A DNA stretch of 64,000 nt from Rhizobiaceae bacterium (GCA_023953845.1 JAMLJC010000001.1:3668501-3732500), one strand, 5' to 3'. Shown: positions 7,716 to 16,132, counted from the first letter of the stretch. Program-made: numbers and translations. The notes: generated by a model not told the origin, from the sequence alone.

Positions 7716-8482
7716 GCCGGCAGCCCCCAGCAGCGCTCGGACCAGGGGCAGAAGCGGCATTCGAAGAAGTCCGACGTGGTGGCAACGCGCGGCAGAAGCT
7801 CGCCCGCGTCGGTCGCCTGCAGGATCCGCACGCCCCGGTCGGACATGCGTTGCGCAAGATCGGCGTCGAAAGGCACCAGTTCGTGGTGCATCTCGGCCGT
7901 GTCCTTGTTGATCGCGGTGAAGAGCGCAGGCGCGGCCGAGATGCCGGGGACTGTCCCTTCCATATAGGCTTGGTAGAGCGCGATCTGGGCGGCGTAGACC
8001 GGCTTCGACTTCGTCACGCCATCCTTGACGCAGGCGCGCCAGTTCTTCGCGTTCATCGTCTTGCATTCCCAGAGGGCGGGAACCGTCAGACCGAAGCCTT
8101 CGGGCCCGGCCGCGATGATGCCGTCGACATGACCGCGGATGCGCCCGCCCGCGACCGAGAAGCCGAACTGGCCGCCATCGGGCCGGTTGCCCTTGCGGGT
8201 GTATAGGTCGAAGCCCGCGCCGCGCAGCCAGCCGACGGCCAGATCCTCGAGCGCATGGCCGATGGCGAAGATGCGCAGCGACTGGCCGCTGAAGTCCCGG
8301 CCCTCGTCCTTCGGCGTCGCCGTGAACTCGAACTGCAGGGCGCGCTCGCAGGCATGGCCGAGACGCGAGCCGCCGAGGTAGTCGCGGGGCGGCCGCATGG
8401 CCTGATCGGCGGTGAGCGCCTGATCGACGGCGGCGTTGACCTGCTCCGCGAAACTGGGCCGATGATTGTAATCGAGGGTCAA
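7712..8482 (-). CDS. PD-(D/E)XK nuclease, Cas4/RecB-like
   Basis: The 256-residue protein has the RecB-family nuclease signature: GHVDGII (acidic strand), then WECKTMN (E-x-K), then QIALYQAYME (Q-x3-Y). Four Cys residues, one near residue 45 (LGHACERAL) and three in ECRFCPWSERCW near the C-terminus, match the iron-sulphur cluster layout of Cas4/AddB-type nucleases. A 5'-to-3' or end-processing exonuclease role beside the phage helicases is inferred. Starts and stops overlap its neighbours by 4 bp on both sides, so it is translationally coupled with the DUF6511 gene and the primase-helicase. Confidence 0.85.
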   Translation of the reverse strand: MTLDYNHRPSFAEQVNAAVDQALTADQAMRPPRDYLGGSRLGHACERALQFEFTATPKDEGRDFSGQSLRIFAIGHALEDLAVGWLRGAGFDLYTRKGNRPDGGQFGFSVAGGRIRGHVDGIIAAGPEGFGLTVPALWECKTMNAKNWRACVKDGVTKSKPVYAAQIALYQAYMEGTVPGISAAPALFTAINKDTAEMHHELVPFDADLAQRMSDRGVRILQATDAGELLPRVATTSDFFECRFCPWSERCWGLPA

Positions 8483-8889
8483 AACGGCACCTCCGGCGTC
8501 TGCGCCCGCGCGATGTCGGACATGGCCTCGCGGAAGCCCTCGACGGCTTCCTCGATCAGCGCGCGCACCTGCGGCTCGGTCAGATCGGCGAGCGGGGTGG
8601 CCCAGCCGATCTCGTCCATCAGCAGGGCGACGCGCTTCATGGTGGCGGTGATCGCGGCGCGCTCCTCCTCGGTCACGTCAACCATGGCGAAACGCTCCCT
8701 GGCCAAGCGCGTCCATAAGGACTGGCAGGGCATCGAGCAGAACCAGACCGAGGGCCGGGGCTGCTTCGACCGGTGCGGATCGAACCAGCCGAAACCACGG
8801 GTCGGTTGCCGGCAGACAGCACAGAGCGTCCCACGCGGATGCCAGAGCCGCCGCCGGTCCTCGGCCGTGATGGGGGTGATGGAGGCCAT
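8479..8889 (-). CDS. DUF6511 zinc-binding-like protein
   Basis: This 136-residue protein has Cys pairs near the N-terminus (TLCAVCRQPTRGFGWFD and WFCSMPCQSLW), suggesting a zinc finger, followed by a helical region (DVTEEERAAITATMKRVALL) and an acidic C-terminal helix. DUF6511 proteins are known from alphaproteobacterial phage replication clusters; their function is unknown. The ATG at 8889 is 3 bp beyond the stop of the SF2 helicase gene and its stop overlaps the nuclease start. Confidence 0.8.
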   Translation of the reverse strand: MASITPITAEDRRRLWHPRGTLCAVCRQPTRGFGWFDPHRSKQPRPSVWFCSMPCQSLWTRLARERFAMVDVTEEERAAITATMKRVALLMDEIGWATPLADLTEPQVRALIEEAVEGFREAMSDIARAQTPEVPF

Positions 8890-8892
8890 GGG

Positions 8893-10581
8893 TCATGCCG
8901 CCCTCCGTTCGGGCCGGGCGGCCGCGTCGATCAGCTGGCGGATGGCCCGCTTGTTGAAGCCGAAGGTCATCAGCGCCGAGGCGCGGTAGCGCGTCAGGCC
9001 GAAGTCATGGCGGCACTCGGCCGGCAGGTACTGAAGCTGCTTTTCGGTCGGCGGCTGGCGCAGCCAGGAGCGAGTCTTGAAGGCGCTTTCGTCGGTCTCG
9101 TGGGTGTTCAGCCAGTCGTCGGCCTGCGCGAGGCAGACGGTGCGCTCGCCGACACCCAACAGATGCGGGCGTTCGCCTTTGGCCCCGCCGATCGCGTACC
9201 AGACCCCGTCCAGCCAGAAGATGCCGCCCCAGGCTGCGAAACCCGTGGCCATCAGCGCGTCGTCCGTGCCGTAGAGGTCGACCCACGCGAAGCTGGACCG
9301 CTTCAGCAGGTCGATCTCGGTCATCATGAAGCCCGAGAGCGGCGCGGCGCCCCCGGCTTCGCCCGCATCCAGATCCTCGCGCGGGAACGCCTCGCCGCAG
9401 AGCGGGCACTCGGTGACAGCGAGCGGGATCTCCGCCTCGCAGGCAGGACAGGTCTTCGTCGGCGCTTCGCCGGTTTCGGTCTTGCCGTCGAGATCGACAT
9501 CCTGTTCCAGCGTGCCGTGGATCAGGCTCGAGGTGCCGAAATCCAGAACCACGCAGTCGGTTTTCACGACACCGGGGTATTCCTCGGGATCAACGGTGCG
9601 CAGGCCGCGCCCGACCATCTGGATCATGGTGGACTTGTAGGAGCTGGGGCGCAGCAGCACGACGCAGGAGGTGGGCGGGTGATCCCAGCCCTCGGTCAGC
9701 ACGGCGACGTTGACGACGACGCGGATGTCGCCCGCCGCGTAGCCAGCGAGGAGCGCCTTGCGGGTCTCGGCCGCCAGATCGCCGTGGATCAGCGCGGCGG
9801 AAACGCCCGCCGTCCTGAATGCGTCGGTGACGTGTTCGGCGTGCGCGACGGTGGAGCAGAACACCACAGTCTGCCGGTCGCCCGCCTTTTCCTTCCAGTG
9901 GCGTATCACCTCGTCGGTGACGGGGGCGCGGTCCATGATGCCCGCCACCTCCGCCATGTCGAAATCCGACATGGTCTTTCGGACGGAACGCAGCTCGTCT
10001 TGCACGCCCACGTCGATGACGAAGGTGCGCGGCGGCACCAGGTGGCCCGAGGCGATCAGTTCGCCCAGTCGCACCTGATCGGCGACATTGTCGAAGACCT
10101 CGCGCAGGCCCTTCCTGTCGCCCCGGTTCGGCGTCGCCGTGACCCCGAAGATGCGGGCGTCGGGATTGGCCTCGCGCACCCGGTCGATGATGCGGCGGTA
10201 GCTGTCGGCGACGGCATGGTGCGCCTCGTCGACGACCAGCAGGTCGAGGCGCGGCATGTCGGCGAGGTTCGAGGCCCGCGCCAGCGTCGGCACCATGGCG
10301 AAGGCGACCTCGCCGCCCCAGGACTTCTCCGTGGCGTCGATGACCGAGGTGGCGACGCCGGGCACCACGCGCTGGAACTTTGCGCGGTTCTGCGCCGTCA
10401 GCTCGTCGCGATGGGCGAGCACGCAGGCCTTGGCGCCGTCGCCGATCATCTTGCCGGTGACCGCCGAGAGCATGATGGTCTTGCCCGCACCGGTGGGCGC
10501 CACGCCCAGCGTGTTGCCGCGGGAAGCGAGCGCAGCCACGCTGCGCTCGACGAAGGTCTTCTGGCGGGGGCGCAGGCGCAT
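8893..10581 (-). CDS. SF2 DEAH-box helicase with zinc ribbon
   Basis: The 562-residue protein has a complete superfamily 2 core: Walker A APTGAGKT (about 28-35), DEAH in VVDEAHHA (about 117-124), motif III VTAT (about 147), and motif VI QMVGRGLR (about 321-328). A CPAC...CPLC zinc ribbon follows at about 378-396, and an unfamiliar C-terminal region (about 410-562) completes it. It resembles UvsW/Res-type helicases used by phages for replication restart or recombination. GGGGGAGA precedes the ATG. It lies between the DUF669-like protein and DUF6511. Confidence 0.9.
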   Translation of the reverse strand: MRLRPRQKTFVERSVAALASRGNTLGVAPTGAGKTIMLSAVTGKMIGDGAKACVLAHRDELTAQNRAKFQRVVPGVATSVIDATEKSWGGEVAFAMVPTLARASNLADMPRLDLLVVDEAHHAVADSYRRIIDRVREANPDARIFGVTATPNRGDRKGLREVFDNVADQVRLGELIASGHLVPPRTFVIDVGVQDELRSVRKTMSDFDMAEVAGIMDRAPVTDEVIRHWKEKAGDRQTVVFCSTVAHAEHVTDAFRTAGVSAALIHGDLAAETRKALLAGYAAGDIRVVVNVAVLTEGWDHPPTSCVVLLRPSSYKSTMIQMVGRGLRTVDPEEYPGVVKTDCVVLDFGTSSLIHGTLEQDVDLDGKTETGEAPTKTCPACEAEIPLAVTECPLCGEAFPREDLDAGEAGGAAPLSGFMMTEIDLLKRSSFAWVDLYGTDDALMATGFAAWGGIFWLDGVWYAIGGAKGERPHLLGVGERTVCLAQADDWLNTHETDESAFKTRSWLRQPPTEKQLQYLPAECRHDFGLTRYRASALMTFGFNKRAIRQLIDAAARPERRAA

Positions 10582-10595
10582 GGCCGGTCTCCCCC

Positions 10596-11219
10596 TTACT
10601 GCGCCCAGCTCGGCCGACCGGCGGCGCCGGGGGCGGACGCGGGCTGGCCGGGCTGGGTGGTCGTGGCGGGCTGCTGCGGGGCATGGCCCTGCGCCGGGGC
10701 GGCGGCGAGCTGCGGCGCGACCGTGCCCATCAGCGCGGCATAGTCGCGGTGATCGGGGGTGACGGCGGCGCGGATCTCGTTCTTGTCCTCGCCGTTCGTG
10801 TCGGTGCCGATGTCGATGCGGGCGACGAACTCGACCCCGTCGAGATCGCCAAACCCGTTGATCCGGCGGCGGGCCTGCGCCTCGGGCGAGTTGTCCTTGT
10901 CGGACACGCCGTGCGCCGAGTTGAGGATGCCGCGGATCAGGCCGCGCCCCATGTTGGCCCAGTCCGGGCCCTTCGGGCTGTAGAGGCCGATCAGCGACCA
11001 GACCTTGCGGCGGGCATAGGGACCCTCGAGCACCGTGTACTCGGCGTCGAGATAGACGGCGCCGGTGGCGGCGCGGCGCGCCCAGCCGCCCGTCCAGCCC
11101 TGCGAGGGGTCGTCGAAGCCACCCGGGCGGAGCGTCAGGCGCACCTTGGCGAGCGTGCCCTTCGGGATGACGTTGGTGTTGGATTGGGCGGAGTTGAAGT
11201 CGTTCCAGGGTCCGGACAT
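10596..11219 (-). CDS. DUF669-like protein, candidate ssDNA-binding protein
   Basis: The 207-residue protein begins MSGPWNDFNSA and contains YLDAEYTVLEGPYARRKVW and FVARIDIGTD, which resemble the OB-like DUF669 family of phages. Its C-terminal 45 residues are a low-complexity Ala/Gln/Pro tail, as in many single-strand binding proteins. It follows a Sak4-like ATPase gene, and Sak4-type recombinases often travel with an SSB. The binding role is inference. A 75-bp leader (11230-11305) that recurs before another gene lies directly upstream, and GGAG precedes the ATG. Confidence 0.65.
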   Translation of the reverse strand: MSGPWNDFNSAQSNTNVIPKGTLAKVRLTLRPGGFDDPSQGWTGGWARRAATGAVYLDAEYTVLEGPYARRKVWSLIGLYSPKGPDWANMGRGLIRGILNSAHGVSDKDNSPEAQARRRINGFGDLDGVEFVARIDIGTDTNGEDKNEIRAAVTPDHRDYAALMGTVAPQLAAAPAQGHAPQQPATTTQPGQPASAPGAAGRPSWAQ

Positions 11220-11229
11220 TGCGCGGCTC

Positions 11230-11305
11230 CTTTCAGTTGGAGAATGGGACGCGCAGCGGCGTCAGAGGGGAAAAGCCACCCCGGCGACCGGATCGGGACA
11301 CGGGG
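11230..11305 (-). repeat. Repeated leader element, copy A
   Basis: About 75 bp just upstream of the DUF669-like gene match a second copy at 12735-12809. Identical blocks include GGGAAAAGCCACC (11268-11280) and GACCGGATCGGGACA (11286-11300), and CTTTC.GTTGGAG sits nearest the start codon. The position, orientation and distance to the gene start are the same in both copies. Confidence 0.75.
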
Positions 11306-11320
11306 CGTGGCGAGAGGCGC

Positions 11321-12196
11321 TCAGCCATGGCCGGGCTCCTCAGCGGGGGCGGGATCGGCCGGGGTCACCGGCGGCCAGGTCAGGCGTTCGGAGGCCGGCG
11401 CTGCGGGACGCTGGATCTTCTCCATCAGCCGGCCGAGATGCGGGGCCTCGACCCTGTCAAGGCGGCCGGAGCGGTCCTTGGCCGGATAGCCCCAGGGGTT
11501 CAGCGTCTGGCAGACGAAGGCGCGCTGCGGCTGGCCGTTGGCATCGGCGATGTCGGCCATAGTGATGACCTGATCCACGATGCCCGGCAGCTCGAGCCCG
11601 GTCTTCGAGCCGTCGATCTGCGGCTGGAACACCTTGCGATTGAAGTCGTCGAGCCGCTCGTCGAGAATGCCCACGAACCAGACATGCTTGCCGCGCGTGT
11701 GCTGCAGGTGGGTCAGCCAGCCGATCATCTCGCGGCCATGCAGACCGTAGGCGCCGCGGATATCGGGCTTGCCAGCCTTCTCGGAGAACGCTTCGGGCTG
11801 GCCGCGGCACCACTGGAAGCAGAGCCGCCCGGCTACGGTGATCGAGTCGATGAAGACGGTCTCGTATTTCCCGATCACCGCCGGATCGCCGTAGCGGCCG
11901 CAGACCTCGTCGAAATGCGCTTGGCTGTAGGGTTGGTCCTCGCGCAGCGCCGGGTTCGGCCCGCCGATGAACACCGCGAAGTCGCGGCATTCCTTCCAGG
12001 TGCGGGGCCGGAGCGTGTCGATCTCCAGCCCCTCGACCGCCAGATCACCGGCCTCGAGATCGAGGAAGAGCGTGGTCGAGGCGTTCAGCGTCCAGAGCAG
12101 GCTGGTCTTGCCGATGCCGGACCGGCCGAAGATGACGCCCTTGATGCCCTTGCGTTGGGCGAGCCGTTCGTCGGCGCCGATGATGGGAAGGGCCAT
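11321..12196 (-). CDS. Sak4-like RecA-fold ATP-binding protein
   Basis: The product is 291 residues from ATG 12196 (MALPIIGADERLAQRKG). Walker A is GRSGIGKTSLLW (about 22-33) and the Walker B-like strand is ETVFIDSITVAGR (about 117-129). The layout of a short RecA core with a C-terminal Pro-rich tail fits the AAA_24/Sak4 group of phage single-strand annealing or recombination ATPases. The start overlaps the preceding stop as TGATG. Together with the DUF669-like protein downstream it probably forms the recombination pair of the element. RecA-like activity is inferred. Confidence 0.75.
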   Translation of the reverse strand: MALPIIGADERLAQRKGIKGVIFGRSGIGKTSLLWTLNASTTLFLDLEAGDLAVEGLEIDTLRPRTWKECRDFAVFIGGPNPALREDQPYSQAHFDEVCGRYGDPAVIGKYETVFIDSITVAGRLCFQWCRGQPEAFSEKAGKPDIRGAYGLHGREMIGWLTHLQHTRGKHVWFVGILDERLDDFNRKVFQPQIDGSKTGLELPGIVDQVITMADIADANGQPQRAFVCQTLNPWGYPAKDRSGRLDRVEAPHLGRLMEKIQRPAAPASERLTWPPVTPADPAPAEEPGHG

Positions 12197-12492
12197 CACT
12201 GGCCCTCCTTCTTCATCACTGCACTGGCGGCGCGATCGGCGCCGATGCACCCCGCCTCGCGGGCGAGCTTGTAGAGCCGCTTCAGCGCATCGGCGCGGCG
12301 GTAGGCGGCCGTGCTCTCCCGCTCCGCCTCCACGATCGCGAAGGCGATCTCGTCGACGGTCGCCTCGACGACCGGCAGCGGCTCACGCGGCTCGTCACCG
12401 GCGCGCTGCGGGAAGGCGATGGTTTCGGGGAGGTCTTCGAGGGCGTAGCTCGCGGCGCGAAGACGGGTGATGTCGTCCGGCTGGTCCGGCAT
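12196..12492 (-). CDS. Small helical phage protein, function unknown
   Basis: The product is about 98 residues from ATG 12492 (MPDQPDDITRLRAA), which has a GGAG ribosome site. An in-frame ATG at 12531 overlaps the previous stop as TGATG and would add 13 residues, so the start is not settled. The centre is acidic and helical (ATVDEIAFAIVEAERES) and the end is basic. No domain is recognised. It is coupled by TGATG to the Sak4-like gene. Confidence 0.65.
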   Translation of the reverse strand: MPDQPDDITRLRAASYALEDLPETIAFPQRAGDEPREPLPVVEATVDEIAFAIVEAERESTAAYRRADALKRLYKLAREAGCIGADRAASAVMKKEGQ

Positions 12493-12530
12493 GGCGGTTC
12501 TCCGTGAGATGATGTGATCGAGGAGGCGCA

Positions 12531-12725
12531 TCAGGCCGCCTCGCGGACGTCGGGCGCGGGCTCGGCGACGTAGATCGCCAAGAGCGGCGTCCCGTCGGCG
12601 TGGGCGCCGGCGTCCTCGATCTGATAGTTGCGGTTGGGCTCGCAGACCTCGGTCAGCTCCCAGCGGCGATAAAGCCCCGGAAGACGCCTGAAATCCTCGA
12701 GCGACAGATCGGCAGTGCGGTTCAT
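12531..12725 (-). CDS. Small phage protein (64 aa), function unknown
   Basis: The protein begins MNRTADLSLEDFRRLPG and ends in PAPDVREAA. It contains WELTEVCEPNRNYQ and YVAEP, which could form a small beta-rich fold; I recognise no family. The second copy of the repeated leader (12735-12809) lies directly upstream. Its ribosome site is poor (GCAG where the other leader copy has GGAG). The stop overlaps a possible start of the next gene. Confidence 0.6.
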   Translation of the reverse strand: MNRTADLSLEDFRRLPGLYRRWELTEVCEPNRNYQIEDAGAHADGTPLLAIYVAEPAPDVREAA

Positions 12726-12734
12726 GCGTGTCTG

Positions 12735-12809
12735 CTTTCGGTTGGAGGGAAGGCGCTCGGGGCGCTCGAATGGGAAAAGCCACCGGCGGGACCGGATCGG
12801 GACATCGGG
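12735..12809 (-). repeat. Repeated leader element, copy B
   Basis: This is the partner of 11230-11305, with identical blocks GGGAAAAGCCACC (12772-12784) and GACCGGATCGGGACA (12790-12804). It fills the gap between the sigma-like gene and the 64-residue gene, ending about 10 bp before the ATG. Confidence 0.75.
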
Positions 12810-13532
12810 TCAGGGGATTTCCTCGAGGGCGTCGTGCAGCCGACGCATCGCGCGCTGGTACCGCTTGCGGGCGGCGGCCTCGGTCAGGCCCAGTTCCACG
12901 GCGACCTCGGCTTGGGAGAAGCCCTCGATCGCTACGCGGATCACCAGCAGGGCGTCGTCGCCGAGCAGCTTCCGCACGGCGCCGTTTAGTCGCGCGTACC
13001 CGGCCGCGCCGATCCCGCTGTCACCGCTGTCCGCCACCTCGTCGGGGTCGGCGCCGCTGGCGAGATGTTCGCGCGTCTGGTCGCGCTGGCGCGTGCGGAT
13101 CATGTCGCGCTCGACGTTCCGCAACACCGTGGCCGCGATCCAGTTGACGCGCCCGAGGTCGAGGCCGCGGACAGCCTCGGTGGTCCGCGCCAGTACGTCG
13201 GACGCGACCTCGTCGGAGGTGCCGAGCCTGCGCCAGATCGACCGGCGACGGATGGCGTCGAGGCCGGGCCAGAGCGCCAGCAACAGCAGCGTCAGGGCGC
13301 AGTCGGACGCGGGGCCGTCGCCCTGCGCCGCCCTGACGAGAGCGGATAGGATCAGGTTCTTGCGGGCGGGATCGCCGGGGGTGCGATGCAGCCCGTCCAG
13401 CAGGGCCGCCGGATCCCGGAACGGCGCGAGGGCGGCCTGCGTGCGCCGGACGGCGTCGAAACTGCGCTGGAAGTGAAGCTTGGAGGATGAATGCATGAGG
13501 TGATCACGGATCGCGTGCCACGCGAGAGACAT
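12810..13532 (-). CDS. Sigma-70 region 4-like HTH protein
   Basis: The 240-residue protein has a C-terminal sigma region 4-type HTH: EGFSQAEVAVELGLTEAAAR then KRYQRAMRRLHDAL. The central part (GLDLGRVNWIAATVLRNV, then RTRQRDQTRE) resembles a shortened region 2/3, while the N-terminal 90 residues look unlike a sigma factor. It may be an element-encoded sigma-like regulator. ATG 13532 has a weak ribosome site and a 9-bp hairpin immediately upstream; ATG 13496 is an alternative start. Confidence 0.7.
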   Translation of the reverse strand: MSLAWHAIRDHLMHSSSKLHFQRSFDAVRRTQAALAPFRDPAALLDGLHRTPGDPARKNLILSALVRAAQGDGPASDCALTLLLLALWPGLDAIRRRSIWRRLGTSDEVASDVLARTTEAVRGLDLGRVNWIAATVLRNVERDMIRTRQRDQTREHLASGADPDEVADSGDSGIGAAGYARLNGAVRKLLGDDALLVIRVAIEGFSQAEVAVELGLTEAAARKRYQRAMRRLHDALEEIP

Positions 13533-13533
13533 C

Positions 13534-13560
13534 GGACGCCTGCCTTGCGGCCAGGCGTCC
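13534..13560 (-). promoter_or_regulatory. Hairpin abutting the start codon of the sigma-like gene
   Basis: GGACGCCTG (13534-13542) pairs perfectly with CAGGCGTCC (13552-13560) around a 9-nt loop. In the leftward transcript this stem ends two bases before the ATG at 13532 and would cover the ribosome-binding position, so it could limit translation of the sigma-like protein. Confidence 0.45.
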
Positions 13561-13632
13561 GGCGCCTTCTCGTGGCCAGGTCAGGACGTCGCGCGTCTCT
13601 GCGTTTTCAGGGGGGTTGGGTGAGTGCGCGCG

Positions 13633-13878
13633 TCAGCGCGCGGGCGCGGTCGTGTGGTTCAGCGTGCCGCAGCCGCGGCAGGTGGCCTGGACCGGAAAGC
13701 CCACAAAATACTCGTGCCCCCGCGCAAAGCGCAGGTGCATGCGGCCGTCTCGGCAGACACCGAGCAGCTTGTCACAGCGCGTGCAGCGCCATTCCGAGTT
13801 GGAGGTGGTGGGCTTGGTCTTCGCCACGCCGGACCAGCTCGTCGGGGCTGCCTGGCGCGGGGGGAAGGGAGTCGGCAT
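13633..13878 (-). CDS. Com-like zinc-ribbon protein
   Basis: The 81-residue protein has two CxxC knuckles (WRCTRCDKLLGV and ATCRGCGTLNHTT) separated by about 30 residues, the arrangement of the Mu phage Com family of small zinc proteins. Com of Mu activates translation of the mom DNA-modification gene; here two DNA methylases lie far downstream in the same direction, but any such link is speculative. GAGGAGC sits 6 bp before the ATG and is locked in a perfect hairpin. Confidence 0.65.
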   Translation of the reverse strand: MPTPFPPRQAAPTSWSGVAKTKPTTSNSEWRCTRCDKLLGVCRDGRMHLRFARGHEYFVGFPVQATCRGCGTLNHTTAPAR

Positions 13879-13882
13879 CGAA

Positions 13883-13904
13883 GTGCTCCTCTGATGTGGA
13901 GCAC
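13883..13904 (-). promoter_or_regulatory. Hairpin sequestering the ribosome site of the Com-like gene
   Basis: In the leftward transcript GTGCTCC pairs perfectly with GGAGCAC (13898-13904 with 13883-13889), and the second arm contains the GGAG that serves the ATG at 13878. Opening of the stem would be needed for translation. Confidence 0.5.
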
Positions 13905-13921
13905 TCCCATTGGCCGGGGGA

Positions 13922-13964
13922 ATCGGAGCTAGTCAGACCCCCCAATCGGAGCCGGATCGGAGCC
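13922..13964. repeat. Three direct repeats of ATCGGAGC
   Basis: ATCGGAGC occurs at 13922-13929, 13945-13952 and 13956-13963, the last two followed by C. They fill the gap between the stop of the truncated gene and the Com-like gene, where the promoter of the long leftward cluster should lie, so they are candidate operator sites. Confidence 0.5.
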
Positions 13965-13969
13965 AGCCG

Positions 13970-16129
13970 TCAGACGGCGATCTCCCACGGCCCTTTCGGA
14001 CCAAGATTTCTCAGGAAGTTAGCCTTCAGCTTGTCCCATAGCGGTTGCTTGAAGATGTTTGCAAGGGACTGGTCTTCGGCGATGTCCTTGACAAGATCTT
14101 TGGTTGCCATTGGCATTGGGCCATTGTTGTGTGCATCAACCAGCCGCTTGATGACCGCGATGCGGTTCTCGCCCTTGATGTCGATGCTGCCTTTCCCTGG
14201 GACGAACAGGGTCGCCATATTTTCCCCGCTAGACGTGAGTTCGACAGCCTGGCCACCGCGGGCCAGTATCCGATGGCGTCGGAACACGGACCGGAGCTTG
14301 TCTGCGACCAACGAGATTTCGGCTTGCTTGGTGTCGATCTGATCGACAAGCGGCGTCAGAACGTTGGCCGCCAGACACGGTCCGGGAGCGTTGCCGGCCT
14401 GCAGGACAAGCCCGATACCGAGATTATGGCGCGCCCGAAGCTCTGTATCGACTGCCGACCGGACCTTCTCCCGGTCGAGACCGCGCGCGAGGTAGATCGG
14501 AACATTCCCGCCATCGACATCGAGCGTTCCGAGGTAGAGGAGGTGATCGGTCAGCTTCTCGATCGCCGGCGCATCAAGCGCTTGTTCGAGACGTGCCTTC
14601 AGGTGTTGCGCGACCCAGCCGTCGCGCACCCGATATATCCTGTAGCGATCCGGGCTGCCCGCAGGCGTCACCTGTCCCTCGGCGACCTTGAGATCGGCCA
14701 CCTTGCGGTCACCTTCCTCCGCATCTCCCTTGTCGACCCGAACGACCACTTCGGCTGCGACCGGGCCGATTTCGTCTTCATCGTCGATCAGGTCGTCCCC
14801 TTCCCAGCCGGCGGGCACGAGGAAGCCCAGATCAATCAGGAGGCCAGGATCGACACCACGAGCTTGGAGCCATGCTCCAGTGACCCTGTCTGCTCCAATG
14901 TCCCAGATCGCCAACAAGGCGGGCATGACCGCCATACTCTCATCATCGCCCGGGGCGCGACCATCACGAAGGATCTTCCAGTGCCTGAGCAAGCGATGCC
15001 CCAGAACGCGCTCGTAAGGGTCGTCGATGCTGAGAAGGCTGCTCGTGTTGCGGTCGGTGAGCGTGAAGTTGAGGGTTTGTGCCTCATCGCGTTCCGCGCG
15101 GAAATACCGGACCGCAATCTCGACAAAGCGGATTGCGAGCGCCCGCTCGAAAATCCTCTGAAGGCCCGGCTGGCTGTCGATGATCTCTGCGATGTCCTGG
15201 TCGATCGTGGTGGAAAGCGAAAGGCGGTTTGCGAGATTGCCGATGCTGATGTCGGCGCGGATCACCTGCGCGCGGTCGATCACCACGTCGTCGAGTTCCG
15301 GCGGTTCAAGATCGAGTCCTTGCAGGAACTGGGAAATGTCGTAGGCCTGGAAGTCGACGGGCTGGTTGGAATAGGTCTGATCGAGAGCGGTCTCGATGAA
15401 GCATTCGGCGACTGTGTGTCTCAGCTTTCGATTGGCCGCACGGACATGCACCCGCCCGGTTGACGGCGTATACACGATCATTGCCTCTCCGGGCGGCCGA
15501 AAGTAGATGCTCGACCGATTGCCATCGTCATCGATCTCCCGAACGCTCGTGGGGGGATCGGGATGGAACAGCAGGTACATCTCCGCCGCCGGTTCGTCGC
15601 CGTCCTCGGGGATGTCGAACTTGTCGATGCTGTAGCCGTCGCCGCGATCGAGGCGCTTGTTGAGGTCGGCCAGAAGCGCTTCGAGCAATGCGCTGCCGGC
15701 GTCCGGGCCCCCGTCGACCGAAGGCTCGGCCATGAAGGTCTGGTAGTGCTTGTCATAGCGCCGGTACAGATGCAGGTGCAGGCTGTTCTCCGCCGCTTCG
15801 AACAGGCCGTGTTCGTTGGCGAAGGCATAAAGACTTCGGGCGAGTTCGTTCCGCTGGGTCAGAAGTACCTTGGCGCGTTCGGGTTCGAGCTTGGTCTTTG
15901 CGAGACCTTCGAGGACGTACTCGCCGCGGTCGCTCGCGATTGTGACGATCCGGGCTGCTTCAGCTTCAAGCGGGCCCAACCGATCCTTCTTTTCCTGCAA
16001 CAGCATATTTCTGGCAGCCGACGGACCGTCCGGATTGTCCGGGTCGAACTTGTAGGTCGCGAGCCAGCTCAACCTCTCGAAAGCCTTGCTCCTGAGAAAT
16101 CCGGACAGCAGTTTCGCCTCTGCATCATC
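13970..16129 (-). pseudogene. 5'-truncated gene for an unrecognised protein (about 719 residues left)
   Basis: The frame from about 16129 down to the TGA at 13970 looks coding (LFDDAEAKLLSGFLRSKAFE onwards) and has no start of its own before ATG 16006, which lacks a ribosome site. Upstream of about 16130 the frame stays open only as the antisense of the Z1 gene. The protein is acidic, with DEDEIG and DKGDAEEGD-like runs, and its C-terminus (KGENRIAVIKRLVDAHNNG to LRNLGPKGPWEIAV) looks like a winged helix. I do not recognise a family. Base composition is less GC-rich than the phage genes to the left. The N-terminus appears lost at the same point as that of the Z1 gene. Confidence 0.6.
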
Positions 16130-16132
16130 GAA

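Noticed and set aside
5355..7967. 870-codon rightward open frame
   Set aside because: It is the antisense of the primase-helicase gene; high GC keeps it open, and its composition (Gly, Arg, His, Val rich with no motif) matches no family.
15563..16132. First 190 codons of the rightward frame leading into the Z1 region
   Set aside because: They are antisense of the unrecognised leftward gene and do not resemble the Walker A part expected of a Z1 protein.
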